A stretch of 64,000 nt of DNA from Plasmopara viticola. Its lineage: Eukaryota > Oomycota > Peronosporomycetes > Peronosporales > Peronosporaceae. A program made the translations under genes and the position numbers. Under the pieces are notes generated by a model, which had not been told where the DNA came from, did not search any database, and saw only the letters and a program-made list of their open reading frames with translations. Of the stretch, positions 41,454 through 53,138 are shown in pieces (position 1 is the stretch's first letter; each line of letters begins with the position of its first letter). The stretch is from contig MBPM02000070.1 of assembly GCA_001695595.3 (NCBI GenBank), positions 1 to 64,000 of the forward strand. Direction: 5' to 3'.

Positions 41454-43088
41454 ATGCGCGTACTCATCTTCGTACGTACTGCCATCATTTTCTTTTTCAA
41501 TGTAAGCACTTGTTATGGCACTACCTCGAATACAAGACGCGATGACAGAGACAAGGCCTCGTTTAATGGCACGAACGAGGAGGCGAGAGGCAATGGATTG
41601 GTGGATTATTTTCGTCAACCGGCTGTGCACATGATTGACCAAAATGTTAAAAAAAAAGCCATGCGGATTCAAAAATTATCGCGAAAATTAGAGAAGGCGC
41701 TCATGCGTCGAAAACGAGTGAAGTTAAGCACGATAACGGATCATGTGCATTGGCTTGATATGAAAGACAAAGCGTACAAATGGTTAAAAAAACCATTAGT
41801 CCACCCAAAGGATGTGTTTTCGTATTTGAACCTTCGAAGCATCTTTCATCACGGCATGGACCCAGTCAAATTGGGTCACGACCCCAAGCTTCTTATGTGG
41901 TTTTTCTATATTGATTCTTATAGGGCTAGGAGCACCATGAGTTCAAATACCGCACCATTTAACAACAAGGACCTTTTATATTTTTTGGCCGATCGCATTA
42001 AGCCACGACCGAGTTCCAAATTGACGTTTCCGCTTCATGATCCATCCGCGTATGATCCGTTTTCACAAGTCGTGACACTGTTTGACTATTATCGACGCAA
42101 GCAAGTTTTGACAGATTTTGCTGAGGATATGCTGACGTATATGGTCACGAATCCGATTACCAAGGATTTTGTGCTTAAGGAATGGCTTCTACACAAGGAA
42201 TCACCAGAATACATGTTCTGTCTCTTGAGGCTCGAGAAAGAACATGCTTTAATTGGTATTGACGATTTGACTCTGTTTACTGCGTGGCTAGAATACGTGA
42301 AAATGTACTTGCAGGTGGACGATCGGAAGTTTGACCTTGGCAGTTTTATTTTGTTCATACTGCCAGATATGTCATTGCCACGTGCGAAGGTCATGTTCGA
42401 TTCCAATGCGCTCGAGAACGTGTTGGGAGACGTAAAATACGTCAGTGAGAGCCTTGCAGCGCATGCGCGTAAAATGTGGCACCGATACCCTGACCTTGTG
42501 TTTAGACGCTTGGAAATTTTTAGCAAGAAGATCACGCCGGATAATTTTCTAGTTTTCGCCAACGGGATTGCGACCGTCGCTTTTTACGCAAAATGGAGGC
42601 CATTTGATGGCGATCAGATGTTTGATATGCTGAGATCAAAGTATTCGTTTGATGAAGTGCTCGTTCTGTTTCGAGACCTCGAGCTAGCAGCACAGCACAT
42701 TGGTTCTTTGACTTCAGAGCAGCGCTCCGACGTCCAGAATTATGCACACTCTATGGTGCAATACCTGACTGATCCCTCACCCATGTTACGATTTCCAGAT
42801 CGTCACGAGCACCCCGAAGTTATTTTGGATGAGCTTATTTCTCACCATGCTGATCTTTCGGTTCTCAAGAGCTGTTTTCCAGCTTTTGTCGCGTATTATC
42901 GGCGTGTGGATAAGAGAAGTGTTGACGGTGCCATTTACACTGCCATACGATTATTGCAAGAGAGATTGCCGGAGAATAGAGGATCGAGCGTTTCGTGGCT
43001 GACAATAGTCGGAGAATTACAGAATGGAGACGCGCGTATTAAATCAGCTTTTGAATTGCTGCAGCACGAGTTGAACGAATCCGGTTGA
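41454..43088 (+). CDS. Secreted WY-domain effector 5 (544 aa), intact
   Basis: Block B counterpart of effector 1, with the same length and no gaps. The frame is open from 41295, but the ATG at 41454 starts the signal peptide (MRVLIFVRTAIIFFFNVSTC) and follows the initiator, so it is preferred. WY modules are at the same positions as in effector 1 (W110, W149/Y152; W244, W278/Y281). The ends match effector 1, whereas the middle (about residues 230-310, plus VKYV and LVFANG further on) matches effector 4 (NPITKDF, SPEYMF, YLQVDDRKFDLGSF). It may be a gene-conversion mosaic. Host target unknown. Confidence 0.85.
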   Translation: MRVLIFVRTAIIFFFNVSTCYGTTSNTRRDDRDKASFNGTNEEARGNGLVDYFRQPAVHMIDQNVKKKAMRIQKLSRKLEKALMRRKRVKLSTITDHVHWLDMKDKAYKWLKKPLVHPKDVFSYLNLRSIFHHGMDPVKLGHDPKLLMWFFYIDSYRARSTMSSNTAPFNNKDLLYFLADRIKPRPSSKLTFPLHDPSAYDPFSQVVTLFDYYRRKQVLTDFAEDMLTYMVTNPITKDFVLKEWLLHKESPEYMFCLLRLEKEHALIGIDDLTLFTAWLEYVKMYLQVDDRKFDLGSFILFILPDMSLPRAKVMFDSNALENVLGDVKYVSESLAAHARKMWHRYPDLVFRRLEIFSKKITPDNFLVFANGIATVAFYAKWRPFDGDQMFDMLRSKYSFDEVLVLFRDLELAAQHIGSLTSEQRSDVQNYAHSMVQYLTDPSPMLRFPDRHEHPEVILDELISHHADLSVLKSCFPAFVAYYRRVDKRSVDGAIYTAIRLLQERLPENRGSSVSWLTIVGELQNGDARIKSAFELLQHELNESG

Positions 43089-43369
43089 AGACTAGGATTA
43101 TCGAGGTAGATTGTCTCGTATACATGTATCGGCAAAGCTGAGTAGCTAACAGAATTTGAGGATCTAATCTAGTTAATTAATCACAGTTCCTTGTCAACTC
43201 TTGTTTGTGACCTGTAATGCCAGTCTTAAAAAAAATTACACTTCTCTTTGTATTTATATTCAAGAATAAATATTGAGTTTTGTGCTCAGCTGCTTTGCAT
43301 TAGCAACCAGGTAAGTAAGGACACATGTAGCGGATTTATACAAACATTAGCTCAGCACCTAAAATCACC
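43089..43369. other. Effector 5 3' flank
   Basis: Near-identical to 14404-14684, including the AATAAATA candidate 3'-end signal. No gene. Confidence 0.55.
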
Positions 43370-43507
43370 ATGTCTTTTTCCTCGATTCAGTTGAGCGCCG
43401 CGTACCTGATTCTTGCGCTGCTGTCGACTGTCTCAACTCAGTGGAAAAAACTACTTCCAGCCGATGAATCAATACTCATTTCTTTTGCTGCAACGCTTAT
43501 AATTTGA
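43370..43507 (+). CDS. Hypothetical 45-aa secreted-like peptide (copy B)
   Basis: Identical ORF to 14685-14822, starting MSFSSIQLSAAYLILALLST. Identity between blocks mostly reflects recent duplication and is weak evidence of function. Confidence 0.3.
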   Translation: MSFSSIQLSAAYLILALLSTVSTQWKKLLPADESILISFAATLII

Positions 43508-44121
43508 CGCAGTCCACGCATTATCGATACGTAAAGAAGTAAGACTCAAACAACCGAGGACTAAAAGAGGCCGTTGAAAGTGTCAGAGCTATAATTGACA
43601 GCTATGGCTTAGAGGTCGCAGGTCACTTTATTGCTACTGCTTCGCTAATGAGCTCGGCAATGGTGGCTTCATGCCCAATTTGTATACGACCGCGATCGTG
43701 CACTCTAGTGACATATTTTTCTTCGGATCAGAAATAAGAATAAATTACGACTCCCCTTATATGTCAATGAAACCAAAAAAGAGTAAGAAAAGAGTCCGAT
43801 TACACCAATTATATAAAAAATGTGACGGGTTGACACGAAGATGCCAAATCAATACTACTGCTATCGCTTAGTACACCACCAGCTGATAAACATCAGCCAA
43901 TGCTCGGGCCGTATTTTAGTAAAATTGATTAACACCAGCCAATGCTTAGGTTCTATTCGCAGTATGTAGTCATCCCAATTTGCGGTACGCTAACACTTTG
44001 TAGCCAACCCACAACTTGTCGAGCAGACACAGGGTTGCTGAACCGGCCCTACAGAGCAAATCAGCCTTTGCAGCGTTTCTTCGACGTTTGAAATGGCTCC
44101 TGAACTAACCCTACTTTGTCG
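43508..44121. other. No gene seen
   Basis: Counterpart of 14823-15435, nearly unchanged. One extra A lengthens a meaningless frame near 43671-43871. Confidence 0.5.
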
Positions 44122-44199
44122 ATGATGCGCAAAGGGGGACTAGGAATGCGATCCACGAGCTCTACCTCTCTATTATCCATTCGGCTAGCAAGTTATCAA

Positions 44200-45207
44200 A
44201 TGCGTCTTAGCCGCGTTGCTCTTGCACTCCTATTAGTCCTTCCCGGTATTGCACAAGCCGACGCTTCTGCGAATGTGACTGCGTCCCTCACACCCCCAAG
44301 GACCTTTCTATCTACTGGAGCTCAGCCTAATACCCTCCTTTCGAAACTTCCGTCTGCAGGAGACGAAAAAAGGTTTAATAGTTTCGAAACTTTAGGCTGG
44401 AAAGAAAAACTTGCCGTCTTACTGGCCAAGTCCCATCAGGGGGTCCAGAAGCAAGATGCGGAGTCTCTGAATGAGCTCAAAGTAACTTTGTGGTCGATGG
44501 AAAATGGAAATCCACAGAATAATAACACCAAGCTGGAGTTCGATACGGTCAACTAGGACATTTTGTCGACTTCCAAGTTATATCTTTGGCTTTAGTACGG
44601 GAAAATTACAATTCGAAGCATCCCGAGAAGCAAGTCTCTATTATTGAAAAGTTGCGGGCGCAATACGGTGATTATAAATTGACAATGATACTGGAAGAGG
44701 CAACGAGTGAGGCAAGCACAGCACTGAAAGTTATTTGCACAGAACTGCGAATGGAGCACATGTCGTGTTGGAAAGACCTAGGAATTTGCCCCATCCAACT
44801 CTACGAGATGTTGCAGGGTAACAAGCACAACCCGACATTGCTACTCGACCCTGAGTATGGTATATGGAGCCTTTAATCAAGCAAGTACGTGCCTGGTGAG
44901 TCAATGGAGCTTTTCCATCAGGTCTACCACACATTCGGTGACAAGGGTCTGGCCTCGCTACTTAGTTCGACAAGACAGTCTGAAAAGACTATGAAGCTAG
45001 CGATCTATCTTCAACGTCGACTTGGCCACGACTGGTTGAGTAAAGATATAGAGCCGAAGCTTGTTTTAGACATTTATGCTTGACAAATACCCAAATGGTC
45101 TTCCCGATCAGTGAGAGGTAAGAATGTGGCTGTGGTATGCGAAAAAGTATAGGGAAAAGTATTCGGAAATGACAAAGACACATATGACTCTAGACGAGAT
45201 CATTTAA
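44200..45207 (+). pseudogene. RXLR-dEER-like effector, copy B, decayed
   Basis: Signal peptide MRLSRVALALLLVLPGIAQA from 44200, then RTFLS and GDEKR (DEER in copy A). The first stop of copy A is absent; the frame runs on to a private stop at 44554-44556. Later pieces are open at 44586-44876 and 44889-45083, with private lesions near 44874 (TAA) and 45070. The stop near 44597 is shared with copy A. Several amino-acid differences in the mature head contrast with the near-identity of the flanks. Confidence 0.65.
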
Positions 45208-45579
45208 AGCTACCACGACACAGATGGGATTTAGCGTATTATTGACTCAGAAACAACTCTTTTTGGAAAGAAGTTGGCGGAAGAGTTGGCAGCCGCTCAA
45301 AGTTAGGACTTGCCTGTAGCAGAGTTATTTTTTGGTCGTTGCAGTTTCGTTGTAAGTCTGATAAATAAAAAGGTTTGACAATTCTTAAACAAGGGACGTA
45401 CGGTCATTTGGGTCCTTAAGTAACATTTTAGAGAATTCGAAGATTTATGAACTAACTTTGGGAGAAAAGAACAATATTTTCTTTTCAAATTTAATGGATA
45501 AATTATCATTTAGATGGAAAAAGTCTATCTTGAATCACAACTTTTCCACCAAAATGAAAAAAATCTACCTTCGAAGTCA
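45208..45579. other. No gene seen
   Basis: AT-rich spacer between the decayed effector and the MULE remnant; counterpart of 16525-16820. Confidence 0.45.
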
Positions 45580-46080
45580 AATAAGTATTGGATAACAATA
45601 AAAAAAATACGCCTAACTCACAAGAGAAAATACTTTTATATTGCACATTACTAGTGCATCGACGCTTGATGTGTCCAACTTGACCACAGCTACCGCATCG
45701 ATAAACACTTTTTGGTGCATCAAATTCTAATGTAGCATGCTGTGATTCGATTCGCTTCTTTTTGGGAAGCCACTTGTGACAAGTGGCTTTCCTTCATCGT
45801 AGGCAAGTAGATACGTTTTGAATTTCCAAATAACAATTTTGCACGTGACAGATGATTTGAAAGATTGAGAGCTGCTTTGAGGTGTCGACATGCAGCATTC
45901 ATATCCTTCACATAACCGCATGCGCAGGTATCATTGGTACTGTTTACCTCAACAGCATTCTCCATTGGATTGTTTGCTTTTATTCAAACGACACAACAAA
46001 CGATGAAGTTGACTTGGGCATACTTGAAGTGTTTTCTCGTACATTCTTCACATTAGAGTGATGTAAGAGGCATTACCACA
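45580..46080 (-). pseudogene. MULE/FAR1-type transposase C-terminal remnant, copy B
   Basis: SWIM motif CACGYVKDMNAACRH and the knuckle region, as in copy A. The 54-bp-arm hairpin is replaced by a 25-bp palindrome (from about 45767), so the two copies differ there by about 100 bases. Non-functional. Confidence 0.6.
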
Positions 46081-46414
46081 TCCCATTGTTTCGTCTGTCC
46101 AGCAATTTTGAGTCACTTTAACCGCGCCAGCTCTCTGTTTGTACAGCATCTAAACCATCTCTTCAAGGCTACCCAAAGATTGTATGCGGAAAAAGTTCTT
46201 TCTAAAAATTTTAGATGTATATTTTTGCCATTATTGCAAAAAAAGTTACTGCTAGGTATTTTTTTGGCTTTTACATCAAAATATACCTTTTCTCAAATTC
46301 GATTTAATTTGAGAAAAGGTATATTTTTTTTATTCTCCCATTACTTTGGGTCAAAAAAAGGAAATCTCCCTTTTCAAGATAATTAACAATAAAGATATAT
46401 ATATTAATCCATAA

Positions 46415-46604
46415 TCGAGTCGACTATAGAACTTTTAGCCCCCAACGTAATTTGCACAGTAAAATACAAGTAAAATTTGCACGCATCAGACCAGATGAAA
46501 AGATCTGAATTTACTCATTAATAGCTACTATAGCCCCGCCCAAGTTAGCTACTCAGAAGTGTATAACAATTAGGGCTGTACCATCCCAGCTTCATTTGAG
46601 CGCT
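46415..46604 (+). repeat. Diverged border repeat plus fold-back unit
   Basis: 46415-46545 is a diverged copy of the border repeat (GTAAAATACAAGTAAAATTT, ACTCATTAATAGC). 46555-46604 contains one GGGCTGTACCATCCCAGCTT unit like those in the fold-back loop at 22100-22180. This stretch is missing from block A at the matching place (about 17825), next to SINE copy 1. Confidence 0.55.
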
Positions 46605-46616
46605 TGCGACGATTGT

Positions 46617-46944
46617 ATTGTATTGTATTGTATTACGTTATCGCGTTGCCAAGGTATGCACGTGCTAGGCTCAGTCTGGCTAGTCCACGGCATAGAGTGG
46701 TGTCCGCATACGTCGGGTCTCGTTCGGCGGGCAGTGCAGCCAGCACCGAGGTCGTGAGGGTCTTCCATTATTCTGCTTGGCTCTGACTTGGTAAGAGCCC
46801 AGGTGGCGCCCGGTGCTGGAGACCGTCGCGTCGAGGGTGAGACTCGTTAGAGACCTGCAGATGCCCGAGAGCACCTGCCCGAAGCGCGCGAGCATTTAGC
46901 CCCCGCGCTTGGAAGGAGGGCGTCACCCCAACCTTTTCCAAGCT
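46617..46944 (-). repeat. SINE-like repeat, copy 3, with 14-bp target duplication
   Basis: Direct repeats CTTGCGACGATTGT at 46603-46616 and 46945-46958 bound the body. The (TTGTA)n stretch at the left is the minus-strand 3' tail. It inserted into the fold-back unit described above. Confidence 0.85.
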
Positions 46945-47220
46945 CTTGCGACGATTGTGATCACTAAATACAGTTGTATCTGTTCTTCTGAAGCACTTTG
47001 ACTTGTACTACATCAACCATACCGTATTTTAATGCGTAAATTAGGATAGGGTAGAAGTCTGTATAAATTGATTGGGGTATGCATTATTTGGTAAATTTCT
47101 TAATTTCTCTTTATAAAAGTAATTTTTTATCAATTTATTACCTGATAAGGGGTTGTGCAAAAAATTATAAGTACTGATCCAATGTTAAGCTGTTAATTAA
47201 ATTTAGAAGATAAAAATATG

Positions 47221-47280
47221 TACATTGATCCGTACGTTGCCATCTATCTCAGGATAGATGGCAACGTACGGATCAATGTA
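47221..47280. repeat. Perfect 28-bp hairpin with 4-nt loop
   Basis: Arms 47221-47248 and 47253-47280 are exact complements around TCAG. Counterpart of 18402-18461, which has one mismatch. Confidence 0.9.
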
Positions 47281-47930
47281 TTTTCTTGATGATAGCGACG
47301 AATGATGATTGTACTTGTCAGAAGGACATAGTTAAATATTTGGTCCAAGGCAGCGTTAAAGCATTCTTCGCCAACGTAAGTAGTTATAAGCGGTCGACTC
47401 TACGAATGGTTTTGTGCGCTATTTTGACAAAAACTTGTCCGTGGAAAGGTCGTTCCATGCGTGTTGTCGGCAAAGCGACGTTGAATAAATAATGGGCAGT
47501 ACGATACTGGCGTGCACAGACGCTATGCCCGAAATTGAAGATTGTTTACATGAAGGCAGCGATTTCATTACCATTGTCGTACTTCCTAGTTGCAGTTTTC
47601 ATTACAGATCAGTTTGCAGCATCCCATTACTAAAGATACGATGCCTCAGTCATTTATTAATCGTTCCTGTTGAAGTCTTTTTTACTGTTTTTGGTGGGAC
47701 AGAAAGGAAGACGCTTATATATCTTCTTATGACCTACACTTTTGTGCAACCTGAGCAGGCTCTTCATAAATTAATGTTTCAGCTGAAATTACAATTCACG
47801 GTCCTTTTGTTCATATACCGGACACCATTTCGGTTTTTACTGTCTGCCGCCGCAAAAACTCTGCGACCGTCAGAGGCAACACTATACGTATAATACTTTT
47901 CCTCTATTTGCAATAAAGGAATGACCCGGT
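47281..47930 (+). pseudogene. Unidentified gene remnant, copy 4 of 5
   Basis: Block B counterpart of 18467-19060. It has the same scattered pieces plus an added small frame change near 47485. Confidence 0.45.
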
Positions 47931-48299
47931 GATTTGAATCTCACAACATTACGTATTGGTAACGCGTGGATTGCGTCAAATTATAAGCGTTACAGCAAAA
48001 GAAATATCGTAGTTTTTCCCTCTGAGTCGATAGTCGCGTCGGCGCAAGGATCGGGTACGCAGCGGCGAAGAAAAAGATATAATACTTTTAAGTGTTGAGC
48101 CAATATTTGTATTAATCCGCTACGTGTGTACTTTGCTTATGCAAAGCAGCAGAGAAAAAATATTAGTTGAGCACTAAACTTAACAACCATTTTGAGTAAA
48201 CACACAAAGAATGATGCATTTTTATGTAAGACTGGCATCATAGGTCACAAACAAAATGGCGATACATGTATACAAGACAGTGCACCTCGATAATTCTAG
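47931..48299 (-). other. Inverted, diverged effector 3' flank (block B)
   Basis: Counterpart of 19061-19456; the minus strand matches 43190-43550. No gene. Confidence 0.65.
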
Positions 48300-49815
48300 T
48301 CTTCAATCGTATTTATCCAACTCTCTGGCAATGTGCTGCACCTATTCAAAAGCTGGTTTAATACGCGCGTCGTCATTCTGTAATTCTCCAACTATTGTCA
48401 GCCACGAAATGCTCGAATCCCCTGTATATGGCAAATTACTATGCAATAATCGTACGGCACTGTAAATGGCATCTTCAACTTTTCTGTCTTCCTTACGCCG
48501 ATAATACGTCACAAAAGCTGGAAACCACTGCTTGAATACCGAAACATCAGCATGTTGAGAAATAAGCTTCTTCAAAATAACTTCGAGATGCTCGCCACGA
48601 TCTGAAAGGTGTAACATGGATGAGAGATCAGCCATTTACTGCACCATAGAGTGTGCATAATTCTGGACGTCGAAGCGCTGCCCTTCATCCAAAGAACCAA
48701 TGTGCTGTGCTGCTAGCTCGAGGTCTCGAAACAGATTGACCACTTCATCAAACGAATGCTTTGATTTCAGCAAATCATACATCTGATCGCCATTAAATGG
48801 CCTCCATTTCGCGTAAAAAGCGACAGTCGCAAACCCATTGGCGAAATCTAAAAAAATTGCCACTGTAATCTTCTTGTTAAAAATTCTCAAGCGTTCAAAC
48901 TCAAGTTCAGGGTACCGGTGCCACGAGTTACGCGCATTCGCTGCAAGGCTCCCACTAAAGTAATTTACGTCTCCCAACACGTTCTCGAGCGCATTGGAAT
49001 CGAACATGACCTTGGCACGTGGCAATGACATCTTTGGCAGTATGGATAAAATAAAGCTGCCAAGCTTAAACTTCTGATCGTCCACCTTCAAGTACATCTT
49101 AACGTATTCTAGCCACGCAGTAAACAGAGTCAAATCGTCAATACCAATCAAAGCATGTTCTTCTTCGAGCCTCAAGAGATAGAACATGTGTTCTGGTGAT
49201 TCCTTGTGCCATTCCTTAAGCACAAAATCATTGGTAAGCGGATCCGTGACCATATACGTCAGCATGTCCTCAGCAAATTGCGTCAAAACGTTTTTGCGTC
49301 GATAATAGTCAAATAGTGTCACGACTTGTGAATACGGATCATACACGGATGGATCATGAAGCGGAAACGTCAGTTTTGAACTCGGTCGTGGCTGAATGTG
49401 TTCGGCCAAAAAATTTAAGAGCTCTTTGTTGCTAAATACTGCGTTATTTGAACTCATGGTGCTCCTAGCCCTATAAAATCTAACATAGTAAAATCACACA
49501 AGAAGCTTTGGGTCGTGACCCAATGTGACTGGGTCCATTTGTCGATGACAGATGCTTTGAAGGTGCAAGTACTTAAACACATCCTTTGGGTGGACTCGTG
49601 GTTCCTTCAACCATTCGTAAATTTCGTTTTATATCACGCCAACGCGCATGTCGCTGTATCGCGTATAAATCAACTCCTTCTCGAAGCATGAGCTCGTTTT
49701 CTAATGTGCGCGATAACTTTTGAATCTCCATGGCAATCCGGTCAATCGTGTGCACAGCCGGTTGACCAAGATAATCCACCAATCCATTTCCTCTCGCCTC
49801 CTCGTTCGTGCCATT
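48300..49815 (-). pseudogene. Secreted WY effector 6, body, split by Copia
   Basis: Block B orthologue of effector 2, read on the minus strand. Lesions: Copia insertion at 49815/49816, which separates it from its signal peptide; a frame change near 49620; a TAA replacing TAC at the junction of the 48636 and 48635 frames; a 6-base in-frame deletion near 49208; and an early TAG near 48342 that removes the last residues. WY module pieces remain (EHMFYLLRLEEEH, AWLEYVKMYLK). It does not share effector 2's one-base deletion. Confidence 0.8.
49811..49815. repeat. Copia target-site duplication, left
   Basis: CCATT, repeated at 54565-54569. The uninterrupted effector 2 has a single copy at the same codon. 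Confidence 0.9.
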
Positions 49816-50160
49816 TATTAAAGGTAACCGGTTTCCCTCAGTTTTATTCCGGTTTCCAAGGCTGTCCAATACGAGTGGCTGTCCGACGTTTCAAGCAAAC
49901 AACGATGACGTCATGAATAGACACATGGACAGGCGCACTCAAGATGATTGCGCCCGGATGGAAAGATGCTTGCGCCCGGATGGTAAGTTCTTCTGATTGG
50001 CTTAGATAAATGAATGGCTTAGATGTAGCAAGGAGTTGTGAACTAAGGATCAAGTTAATAAACTCACTTTCGAATCTTCATTCAACACCGCAAGTGCCTT
50101 CTCCGCTCTTCGCTCACCGCAAGCTTCGCTCCTCCACTCCTCCACTTCAAAATTCCAACA
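49816..50160 (+). repeat. Copia 5' LTR (345 bp)
   Basis: Starts TATTAAAGGTAACCGG and ends TTCCAACA. About 11 substitutions separate it from the 3' LTR, counted by eye, so the insertion is not brand new unless sequence error contributes. Confidence 0.95.
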
Positions 50161-50172
50161 GATTATGAGCCC
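50161..50172 (+). other. Candidate primer-binding site
   Basis: GATTATGAGCCC directly follows the 5' LTR, the position of the tRNA primer site in Copia elements. The tRNA partner was not verified. Confidence 0.45.
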
Positions 50173-51495
50173 AAGTACCATGTCCACTGCGCAAGACTTC
50201 TCCTCCAAAGTCTCCATCGACAAATTTAACGGAGACAACTACGTGACGTGGAGCCGCTACATGCGTGGCGTGTTCCTAACCAAGTCAACGTGGCATGTGG
50301 TGAATCGCCAGACGACTCCTTCCTTCACCGACTCTCGTGCCAAGGATGAGTATGTCAAGCTTAACAATATCGCCTTCGGACTCATGCTGCTCCACATGGA
50401 CGCGGACTACCATCACGTCGTGGATGACTGCGAGGAAGCATGGGTCGCATGGACGCGTGTGAAGACACTTTACGGTGGACCCCAGAAGGCTGGTCGCATC
50501 TATCCAAACGACAGCTCTTCAGCATGGAGATGTCGGAAGGCGGCAATGTGCTACAACATTGCAATGAGGTCCTCAACATCAGCGCCAAACTCAGCGGCAT
50601 CGGCGCCAAGATGGAGGACGAAGACGTGGCAATCTGCTTGCTGCGCAGTCCCCCCAAGAGCTACGAGAACGTGGTTTTAAACTTGGAGATTAGCACTGCG
50701 GAGCTGAAAACGCAAGACGTCGTCAAGGTGCTCACGAACGAGCATATCAAGCGGCAGGACGAGAAGACTCTGGCGATCAAGACTGAAGACACGGCACGTG
50801 CATTCAGCACTGATCGGGAGCCTCGCCAGTGCACGTACTGCGGAAACTTGGGGCACTCGGCTGAGCGGTGCTGGACCAAGCAGCAGGACGAGAATCGGGG
50901 CTCTAAGCGCGGCGGCAACAACCGTGGACGCGTGGCCAACAATGTCCAGTGGCGCAACGACTACAACGACTATGACGATCGAGTTGCCTTTGCAGTCTCG
51001 CTGGAATGCGGCATGTCATCGACTAGCAATGCACCGGGACTCTGGGCCATTGACAGTGGTGCCACGCATCACATATGCAACGACAAGACCAAGTTCGCCA
51101 TGCTTCATGATGATCACGAAGGCGAATTGTCTGTTGCCAACGGTAACAAGACTGAAATCAAGGGCGTAGGGACCATCATCGAACGGGTGGTACTTCCCAA
51201 CGGCAACGAACGTGAAATCGAGATAAAGGATGCGCTATACGTACCAAGCATGAGCAAGAATCTGCTATCGATTCCGCAAATCAACAAAAGTGGCCAGTTC
51301 CAGGTTGTGTTTGTTGTATTCAAGATGCACGTTGCTCGCAAGAAGTCAAAACAAGTTGTTGCGACTGCGGATCTTATCAACGGACTCTACTGGCTTCGAA
51401 CGCCACAGCGCTGTGCCAATGCAGTCGTGCAAGGTAGCGGTGTGGACTTGCATGCTCGCATGGGTCATGCTCCGTTGATGTCCTTCGCAAAATGA
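50165..51495 (+). pseudogene. Copia gag, protease and pre-integrase region, frameshifted
   Basis: Starts [15 protein letters not shown]. It has a gag core with [16 protein letters not shown]; the frame shifts near 50501 and continues as [15 protein letters not shown]. Then come a CCHC knuckle ([14 protein letters not shown]) and an aspartic protease site ([12 protein letters not shown]). The GAG-pre-integrase part follows and ends at a TGA (51493-51495) caused by a frameshift near 51475. Confidence 0.9.
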
Positions 51496-53138
51496 TCGAC
51501 AGCAACATGATCAAGGACGCCGAGCCACCCTCTAAGTCATCTGGTCTGTGCCGAGGATGCCAGCAAGGAAAGATGGTCCAGAATCCATTTCCGAGCAATC
51601 CAAGCAAGCCCAAGTCTGCTTCGTTTGAGTATTTACACTTCGACAACTGTGGGCCAATGGAGCACGAGTCACTTGGTGGCAGCAGATACTTGCTGATCAT
51701 CACGGACGAGGCAAGTGGGTGTATGGCTGGATTCTGTTTGCGCGCCAAGTCGGAAAGTGAAGACTGTCTGCGCAAGTACATCCTCAAGGTTGAAAAGCAC
51801 TTCGGTGCCAAGGTCAAGTTCGTGCGTCATGATGGGGCCAAGGAGTTCGCAACCAACTCCCTACTCAGTTTCTACGACGATCATGGCATCGAGGTGCAGC
51901 CCACGGTCCGCTACGCGCACCAGACAAACGGCACTGCAGAGCGAGCCAACCGGACTATCGTCACGATCGGTCGCAGCATGTTACATCACGCTGGTTTGGA
52001 CAAAACGTTTTGGGCTGAGGCGGCAATGGCAGCGATCTACATCAAGAACCGACTGCCTTCTCCGAAGATTCTCGCCAAAACGCCTTATGAAATTGTGTAC
52101 AAGACCAAACCAAGCGTCAAACACATGCGAGTGTCTGGGTGCAAGGCTTTCATTCTGACACCAAGAGAAAAACGACTCAAGTGGGATGCTAAAGCTCGCG
52201 AGGGAATTTTCATCGGCTACGAGGAACGTTCCAAGGCATACCGCGTCTTCGACATCAAAGTAGGGAAAGAGGTGATCAGTCGCGACGTCAACTTCGACGA
52301 ATCAAGCTTCGGCATCTTTGCGGAATGCTCAGACAAAGACGACAAAGACTCGCTATTCGACTTCGACACCCTCGATATCGACGACTCAGGACCGACGGAG
52401 TTCAAGTACACAGGAAAGCGCAAGCCCAATTACTCAAGCTCGCGCGACAAAACTTCAAATACGCGCTCAAATAGTCAAAACGCTGGTTTGGAAGAAACAA
52501 GTGCCCCCAAATATCTCGTCCAGTCTCAAGTTAAACGCCGACCAGGCGTGCCCACTACGGCAGATGAAGAAGAAAAGGACGGCCAAGTTCACGAAGATGG
52601 CACGTCTCCAGCGGATGGATCATGGCGAGCAAGCGCCAACGCTGTGGAAATTACTGACCTTTCCGAGCCAACGACGTATCAAGACGCAGTTAATGGACCG
52701 GAACAGGTACACTGGCGCAAAGCCATTCAAAGAGAGCTGGAGTCGATGCGACTTCGTGGTGTATTTCGAGCGGCGAAACTTCGGATTGGACAACGCGCCA
52801 TTGGCACCAAATGGGTATTCAAGATCAAGCGGAGAGCTGATGGATCGATTGAAAAGTATAAAGCGCGCCTCGTTGCAAAAGGGTTCAAGCAAAAGCACGG
52901 CATCGACTACACGGAGACGTTTTCGCCTGTTATCAAGTACGTGACCTTGCGAATGGTCATAGCGATCGCCAAGTACTTCGACTGGCCTCTTGACCAACTG
53001 GATGTGGTGACAGCATTCTTGTACGGCGTCATGAAGGAGCAAGTGTTTTGCGCGACGCCGGAAGGGGTTGAGCTCGATGACAATTGCGACTGTCTCGAGC
53101 TGATTAAGGCGATTTATGGACTCAAGCAAGCCTCGTGA
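51492..53138 (+). pseudogene. Copia integrase and reverse transcriptase N-part
   Basis: 548 residues. A zinc segment (CRGCQQGKM) leads into the integrase core, with catalytic acids in HFDNCGP, RHDGAKEF and NGTAERANRT. After a variable region comes the reverse transcriptase fingers (KWVFKIKRRADG, ARLVAKGFKQ, DYTETFSPV, LDQLDVVTAFLYG). It ends at TGA 53136-53138, where family members keep reading. Confidence 0.9.

Noticed and set aside
43671..43871. 66-codon Lys-rich ORF.
   Set aside because: Created by one extra A relative to block A; no family, and the frame is closed in the sister copy.
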